DNA from: Nitrosopumilales archaeon UBA218
Lineage (GTDB): Archaea; Thermoproteota; Nitrososphaeria; Nitrososphaerales; Nitrosopumilaceae
Reading direction: 5' to 3'
NCBI GenBank assembly: GCA_002499525.1
Contig: DAMC01000039.1
Location: 2,523 to 13,114 of the forward strand
DNA length: 10,592 nt
Shown here: positions 7,754 through 10,592 of the stretch, one piece after another
Layout: each line of letters starts with the position of its first letter
Numbering within the stretch: the first letter of the stretch is position 1
Translations under genes and position numbers: made by a program
Notes under the pieces: generated by a model
What the model was told of the DNA's origin: nothing
What the model saw: only the letters and a program-made list of their open reading frames with translations
The model's database searches: none

Positions 7754-8911
7754 TCATGCCACCAGCATTCTTGTTCCTCGCTTAATTAGGAACGGTGCAA
7801 ATATTGTGGTCAAAACCACCACCATACCTACTATAGGGAATAGGAATTTGCTAGTGGCTCCTAGATCTTGTCCCACCATCAAAACAATAAATGAAAACTC
7901 GCCTAACTGCGCCATCGATAATCCTATTCCCAGTGCATTGGTTGGTCCAAGTCGGAATAATCTAACACCGAGATATACTGATGCGGTTTTACCGATGACT
8001 GTTACTAGAGTAATAACAGCTATAGGCACCCAGTACTGCGTAATGATATTTACATCCATCAGTGCGCCTATCGTTACGAAAAATATTGCAGTAAAGATCT
8101 CCCTTATTGGTGTTATCAGACTCGTAATATCTTCCGAGAAACGCGAACCTGCCAATATCACACCTGCCAAAAATGCTCCTGTTGCCGCGGAAAATCCCAG
8201 ATTATGAGAGAGAAATGAAAGACCGAATGCGAGACCTAAAGCAACAAGAATTGTAAATTCATATCTTGGTATATTTGATAATAGTGAAAATATCTTTGGC
8301 ATTGCAAAACAGCCGACAGTCACGGTACCACCTATGAACATTCCAATTTTTGCAATTTCCCATAACATTTGTTCTAGATTGAAGGTATGAGAAAGTACTG
8401 AAGAGTGCAACGTAGAGATTAGAATAGCTGCAATTAGATCTTCGATAACCAAAACTCCGATTAACAGTAAAGAAGACGGTTCTTCGACTACTCCCATTTC
8501 CTCTAAAACTTTGACAATAATGGCAGTAGAGCTAATCGATATGGCAGCACCCAAAAACATGGCATCAATGGTCGACCAGCCAAAAGCTAATCCCACTCCA
8601 AAACCTATTCCAAGCATTGCCAGAACTTCAATTATAGCAATAACAGCGCCAAGCTTGCCAATATTTCGAAGCTGTGATACTGGAAATGTTAAACCTACTC
8701 CAAATAAGAGTAGTACTATAGCAATATCTGAAAAATTGGATAGTATGCTAGTGTCTTTAATTAGATGAAACGGACCAAATGGTCCAATCAATATGCCTGC
8801 AACTAGGAATCCCAGAACCAAAGGCTGTCTTAGAACATAGGCAATAATGCCAATCGCTGCAGAGAATAGCAGCAAATAACCCAAGTCTCCGACAATTTCT
8901 ATTCCTGACAA
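7754..8911 (-). CDS. CPA2-family cation:proton antiporter (Kef/NapA-like membrane domain only)
   Basis: Predicted Na+/H+ or K+/H+ exchanger for pH and ion homeostasis in the cytoplasmic membrane. The 385 residues form about twelve hydrophobic segments. Family signatures: LVAGILIGP (36-44), LLLFGVGLTF (67-76), SISSTAIIVKVL (125-136), the acidic pair E157-D158 in VIEDL on the ion-binding helix, GAFLAGVILAG (245-255), K308 in VIGKTA, and MAQLGEFSF (333-341). The protein stops after the last helix with no RCK/TrkA-N nucleotide-binding domain, so gating by NADH or glutathione as in KefB/C is not expected. The start codon is TTG: a TAG lies directly before it in frame, no upstream ATG is possible, and the encoded N-terminus fits family proteins. 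NRAMP follows on the same strand. The family is firm; the ion is unknown. Confidence 0.93.
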   Translation of the reverse strand: MSGIEIVGDLGYLLLFSAAIGIIAYVLRQPLVLGFLVAGILIGPFGPFHLIKDTSILSNFSDIAIVLLLFGVGLTFPVSQLRNIGKLGAVIAIIEVLAMLGIGFGVGLAFGWSTIDAMFLGAAISISSTAIIVKVLEEMGVVEEPSSLLLIGVLVIEDLIAAILISTLHSSVLSHTFNLEQMLWEIAKIGMFIGGTVTVGCFAMPKIFSLLSNIPRYEFTILVALGLAFGLSFLSHNLGFSAATGAFLAGVILAGSRFSEDITSLITPIREIFTAIFFVTIGALMDVNIITQYWVPIAVITLVTVIGKTASVYLGVRLFRLGPTNALGIGLSMAQLGEFSFIVLMVGQDLGATSKFLFPIVGMVVVLTTIFAPFLIKRGTRMLVA

Positions 8912-8926
8912 CTAGAATGAATTTTG

Positions 8927-8938
8927 ATAATGCATTAT
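8927..8938. promoter_or_regulatory. 12-bp palindrome in the antiporter promoter
   Basis: ATAATGCATTAT is a perfect dyad spanning roughly 16 to 27 bp before the TTG start of the antiporter. It occupies the position where a TATA box would sit for a near-leaderless transcript, so it may be the core promoter, an operator, or both. Confidence 0.35.
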
Positions 8939-8986
8939 TCTGTGATGTAGTCAAAATTACTTGGGTTTGGGCAAGATTTTCTTAAT

Positions 8987-9691
8987 CTAGACAAAGCTAG
9001 AGAGACTGTATCCCTCACGAGTAGTCCTCGTGTACTGCATATTATACTCGTAGATTGACTTGGAATATTCAGTTAGAACTTCTTTCATTGGTTCTAGGGA
9101 ATCAGATAGGTAAAACCCTGGACAGTCTCCTGTGAATTGGTATGTAGAGTGAACGCGAGCACGTCCATTTTCATTTTCAAGCCAAGTTGAAAAAGGATAA
9201 AGATAACAAACACCTGGACGATTTGGGTGCATCGTACATGCACCTTTGTCATCTAGAAATCTACACTTGATATGAGTACCATCGTCGGCCTCTGTTTCAT
9301 CATTTTTTCGCTTAAGATTTACTGAAGTCATCAAGACTCCATTTCCAGAAGGGCTCTGTTCTGTCCATGTCGCGATTACGGTTTCATTTTTAATAAAATC
9401 TGAAGTTTTCTGGTATTTTAGACCCTTACCAATAGTTATCAAATCATCAGATGTTAATGGGAGACGTCCTTGTCTTTCGCAGCAGTTATGGCAATCTGGC
9501 CAAAAACATTTCCATAAAATGTACTTTTTTTCCTGTTCGAGATAAGGAATATGAAAAATTACTTGTTTTACTTTAATTGCATGATCATTTACATCGCTTC
9601 TTTTTCCAAGCATGAAATCTTCCAGAATTGGATCTACAGTCCAAGATTTTTTGAGCATATCCAATGATTCTGAAATTTGATGATATGACAA
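8987..9691 (-). CDS. YkgJ-like (CxxCxxCC family) Cys-cluster protein
   Basis: Soluble protein of the putative zinc- or iron-chelating YkgJ type; no reaction is established for the family. Eight cysteines fall in two sets: C62, C67, C70, C71 (CFWPDCHNCC, slightly wider than the usual CxxCxxCC) and C143, C152, C162, C190. The surrounding HPNRPGVCYLYPF and GDCPG strings are typical of the family's second half, so enough ligands exist for one [4Fe-4S] or zinc site plus a second site. At 234 residues it is longer than the compact bacterial versions, with an N-terminal helix-rich extension of about 55 residues and no signal peptide or membrane segment. Start choice is uncertain: TTG at 9691 follows an in-frame TAA three codons upstream, while the first ATG is at 9658 (residue 12). 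It is divergent from the small basic gene at 9728, with 36 bp between. The family call is reasonable; function is unknown. Confidence 0.8.
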   Translation of the reverse strand: MSYHQISESLDMLKKSWTVDPILEDFMLGKRSDVNDHAIKVKQVIFHIPYLEQEKKYILWKCFWPDCHNCCERQGRLPLTSDDLITIGKGLKYQKTSDFIKNETVIATWTEQSPSGNGVLMTSVNLKRKNDETEADDGTHIKCRFLDDKGACTMHPNRPGVCYLYPFSTWLENENGRARVHSTYQFTGDCPGFYLSDSLEPMKEVLTEYSKSIYEYNMQYTRTTREGYSLSSFV

Positions 9692-9727
9692 ATGCAGTTA
9701 TAACTAAATTATTTACATTATTAATAT
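9692..9727. promoter_or_regulatory. Compact divergent promoter region
   Basis: Only 36 very AT-rich bases separate the two divergent start codons. On the plus strand TTATAAC (9698-9704) lies about 24-30 bp before the TTG at 9728. On the minus strand an ATTAATAAT-like element (9717-9725) lies about 26-34 bp before the TTG at 9691. Each putative TATA box therefore sits near the other gene's start site, so the two promoters overlap and probably compete or share a regulator. Confidence 0.5.
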
Positions 9728-10045
9728 TTGAGTGAAAAAGGCAAATACGCATCAGGAACTCAAAACCGCAGACTGGTCTGGAAAGAAATCATATGGCCTT
9801 TGATTTTGGAGTTGAATGAGACTTCGTTTACTTTGGCTCAGTATCAAAAAAGACGCGACATTGTTTGCAAACAATACAGTTTACCATTATCTGTGTCTTC
9901 TCGAGGCTTAGTGTCACTAGTTCAGAAAAATATTCTATTCAAAGAGAATGAACTTTATTCAATTCATTATAGATTGATTCCATATATGAGGTTGAAAGCA
10001 ATTTGTGATTATGCTACGGCCATCAAAGAAGTTCGTGTAAAATAG
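9728..10045 (+). CDS. Small basic protein, possible winged-helix factor
   Basis: A 105-residue, Lys/Arg-rich cytoplasmic protein that I do not recognise by name. It has no signal peptide, membrane segment or Cys motif (isolated C47 and C93 only). The stretch from about residue 33 to 85 (helix with AQYQKRRDIVCKQY, helix SSRGLVSLVQKNIL, then short strands FKENELYSIHYRLI) has the shape of a winged helix, where LVQKNIL-FKENELYSI would be the third helix leading into the wing. The start is TTG at 9728; an in-frame TAA lies six bases upstream and the next in-frame ATG is far inside, so TTG is the only reasonable choice. It shares a 36-bp divergent promoter region with the YkgJ-like gene, an arrangement often seen for a regulator and its target, though nothing proves that here. 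It ends 37 bp before the tRNA gene. That it is a real gene is likely from clean boundaries and promoter placement; function is inference. Confidence 0.6.
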   Translation: MSEKGKYASGTQNRRLVWKEIIWPLILELNETSFTLAQYQKRRDIVCKQYSLPLSVSSRGLVSLVQKNILFKENELYSIHYRLIPYMRLKAICDYATAIKEVRVK

Positions 10046-10050
10046 AAATG

Positions 10051-10057
10051 TTATATT
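10051..10057 (+). promoter_or_regulatory. TATA-like box of the tRNA-Gln gene
   Basis: TTATATT lies 26-32 bp before the first base of the mature tRNA (10083), the right distance for a transcript beginning a few bases upstream of, or at, the tRNA 5' end. It overlaps the 12-bp palindrome that follows the small basic gene. Confidence 0.45.
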
Positions 10058-10079
10058 GCTAGCAATTCAAAGTTTTTTT
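10055..10079 (+). terminator. Palindrome plus T7 tract after the small basic gene
   Basis: A perfect 12-bp dyad ATTGCTAGCAAT (10055-10066) is followed six bases later by seven T residues (10073-10079). As RNA this gives a 4-bp stem with a CUAG loop and a U-run, a weak terminator-like arrangement after the stop at 10045. Archaeal termination depends mainly on the U-tract, so the T7 may suffice alone. The dyad could instead be an operator over the tRNA promoter. Confidence 0.4.
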
Positions 10080-10104
10080 AGTAGCCCGATAGTCTAGCGG
10101 CCAA

Positions 10105-10121
10105 ATGAATTTTCAGGTTAG
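10105..10121 (+). other. Non-canonical tRNA intron in the D-arm (position 21/22)
   Basis: The proposed 17-nt intron forms a bulge-helix-bulge. GGCC (10099-10102) pairs with GGTT (10116-10119) as two G-C and two G-U pairs. The bulges are AA^A (10103-10105) and AG^G (10120-10122), and the internal hairpin is TGA-ATTT-TCA (10106-10115). The cut falls after the second base of each three-base bulge, as archaeal splicing endonuclease requires. Outer pairing is weak, so the motif is relaxed. The spliced D-loop AGCGGCCAA restores G18-G19 and A21. Confidence 0.85.
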
Positions 10122-10137
10122 GGATTCGGCGCTCTGG

Positions 10138-10152
10138 ATCATTAGAGAGGAT
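10138..10152 (+). other. Canonical-position tRNA intron (37/38), 15 nt
   Basis: Removing 15 bases between G37 (10137) and A38 (10153) leaves a seven-base anticodon loop. The intron has a two-pair TC/GA tip with an ATTA loop. The central pairing of CTCT with GAGG (10147-10150) contains one C-A mismatch, flanked by bulges GG^A and AT^A. A one-base shift of the cut gives the same mature sequence. The motif is relaxed but the intron length and position are clear. Confidence 0.85.
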
Positions 10153-10188
10153 ACGCCGAGACGGCAGTTCGAATCTGCCTCGGGCTAC

Positions 10189-10214
10189 TTTGTTTTTCTA
10201 TTTTTTATTATTTT
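10189..10214 (+). terminator. T-rich terminator of tRNA-Gln
   Basis: Directly after the tRNA lie T-runs of five, six and four (TTTTT, TTTTTT, TTTT) broken by single other bases, the usual U-rich archaeal termination signal for a plus-strand tRNA transcript. It also separates the tRNA from the convergent uS7 gene. Confidence 0.6.
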
Positions 10215-10241
10215 GGAAGAGATGTAGGAAATTTTTAAGAA

Positions 10242-10592
10242 TTATCTGGATGCTTGTGCTACTCTTTCGAGTTCGTTCTTTTTCTTCACGGATGGAGCGG
10301 CGGCGTCATTTGAAGCTGCGGCAATAAGATGTTCAGCTAGATATTCTTCCATTGATTTTGGGTTTGAGAATGATGATTCTTTCACACCGTCTGCAATGAA
10401 ACGTAGCGCCAAGTCTACTCTTCGCAATGGAGATACATCCACAGAAACATGGTATGCAGTACCACCATAAACAATTCTAGTAGTATCCTCATTAGGTGAG
10501 GAATATTCTATAGCCCTGACCAGAACCTCAATTGGGTTTTTACCAGTCTTTAAGTGAATTATCTCAAATGCTGCCTTTACAACATTCATCGT
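10242..10592 (-). CDS. rps7: Ribosomal protein uS7, C-terminal part (5' end outside window)
   Basis: Small-subunit head protein that nucleates assembly of the 3' major domain of 16S rRNA and lines the E-site. The frame is open to the right edge (the first full codon is ACG, Thr), and the first ATG at 10589 is internal: NVVKAAFEIIH aligns with the middle of archaeal S7 proteins, which run to about 190-210 residues, so roughly 80 N-terminal residues lie beyond the window. Diagnostic strings are GKNPIEVLVRAIE, YGGTAYHVSVDVSP, RRVDLALRFIADG and the archaeal/eukaryotic-type tail KKKNELERVAQASR. The central AAASNDAAAPS insert near the C-terminus is a little longer and more Ala-rich than the usual tail. 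It converges on tRNA-Gln; in archaea rps7 commonly follows rps12, which would lie to the right, outside the window. Confidence 0.96.
   Translation of the reverse strand, partial: TMNVVKAAFEIIHLKTGKNPIEVLVRAIEYSSPNEDTTRIVYGGTAYHVSVDVSPLRRVDLALRFIADGVKESSFSNPKSMEEYLAEHLIAAASNDAAAPSVKKKNELERVAQASR

Larger units (their letters stand above)
10083..10187 (+). tRNA. tRNA-Gln(CUG) with two introns
   Basis: Delivers glutamine at CAG codons. Acceptor AGCCCGA (10083-10089) pairs fully with TCGGGCT (10180-10186), followed by discriminator A73 (10187); CCA is not encoded. T-arm GGCAG-TTCGAAT-CTGCC spans 10163-10179. Anticodon stem CGGCG (10127-10131) pairs with CGCCG (10154-10158). Between these arms are 22 bases where 7 are expected, and the D-arm has 26 bases between stem strands GTCT (10092-10095) and GGAT (10122-10125). 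Removing 10105-10121 and 10138-10152 gives a 73-base tRNA with every arm closed and T8-A14, G15-C48, G18, G19 and A21 in place. The anticodon loop becomes CTCTGGA, so the anticodon is CUG. A1-U72 and A73 are typical of archaeal tRNA-Gln. The D-arm resembles tRNA-Glu, but no register of the anticodon intron gives a Glu anticodon. Splicing would need an endonuclease tolerant of non-canonical sites. Confidence 0.92.

Noticed and set aside
7806..8207. 133-residue open frame on the plus strand opposite the antiporter
   Set aside because: It mirrors the codons of a clearly assigned membrane protein and shows no domain or promoter of its own.
8757..8954. Alternative minus-strand frame over the antiporter N-terminus, suggesting a frameshift
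   Set aside because: The TTG-started frame gives a normal, full-length family N-terminus, so no frameshift is needed.
8974..8988. Hairpin AGATT-loop-AATCT at the end of the YkgJ-like gene as an intrinsic terminator
   Set aside because: Only five A/T-rich pairs, overlapping the stop codon, and no T-run follows on the minus strand.
10083..10187. tRNA-Glu identity
   Set aside because: The D-arm resembles tRNA-Glu, but no register of the anticodon-loop intron gives CUC or UUC; all plausible registers read CUG, and A1-U72 fits tRNA-Gln.
10587..10589. ATG at 10589 as start of uS7
   Set aside because: The encoded sequence aligns with the middle of uS7 and the frame stays open to the edge; this Met is internal.
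1..10592. Mobile elements, CRISPR arrays, defence islands
   Set aside because: No transposase, integrase, Cas-like protein, regularly spaced repeats or attachment-site duplication at the tRNA was seen; the tRNA 3' end is not repeated elsewhere in the window.

Overview
The window reads as a moderately AT-rich archaeal chromosome segment, most likely from an ammonia-oxidising-type Nitrososphaerota (Thaumarchaeota; Nitrosopumilales-like). The basis is protein character: archaeal-type AlaRS, LeuRS and uS7, a YkgJ-like Cys-cluster protein, TATA-like boxes close to start codons with no clear Shine-Dalgarno sites (near-leaderless transcription), and an intron-split tRNA. Species cannot be fixed from reading alone. 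No mobile element, CRISPR array, rRNA or integrase is visible; the segment looks like stable chromosome.

Layout. (1) 1-5366, plus strand: the 3' part of alaS, entering from outside the window, overlaps complete leuS by an ATGA junction, giving a two-synthetase operon. (2) 5407-6417, plus: a FAD-dependent, geranylgeranyl-reductase-like oxidoreductase with its own short promoter. (3) 6439-8911, minus: an NRAMP-type Mn/Fe transporter and, upstream of it, a CPA2 (Kef/NapA-like) cation:proton antiporter that lacks the cytosolic RCK domain. The 64-bp gap between them is packed with inverted repeats around a TATA-like box and looks like a metal-responsive control region. (4) 8987-9691, minus: a protein with eight cysteines of the CxxCxxCC (YkgJ) type, transcribed divergently from a 105-residue basic protein (9728-10045, plus), which may be a small winged-helix factor; only 36 bp separate them. 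(5) 10083-10187, plus: a tRNA-Gln(CUG) gene that folds only if two introns are removed, 17 nt in the D-arm and 15 nt in the anticodon loop. (6) 10242-10592, minus: the C-terminal part of ribosomal protein uS7, running off the right edge.

Functionally, the window combines translation (AlaRS, LeuRS, tRNA-Gln, uS7) with membrane ion and metal handling (NRAMP, antiporter) and two redox or metal-type proteins (flavoenzyme, YkgJ-like). The most striking item is the doubly interrupted tRNA-Gln, in which a non-canonical D-arm intron forms a recognisable bulge-helix-bulge (BHB) motif. Second is the nested-palindrome promoter of the NRAMP gene. Three consecutive genes (antiporter, YkgJ-like, small basic protein) appear to use TTG starts.
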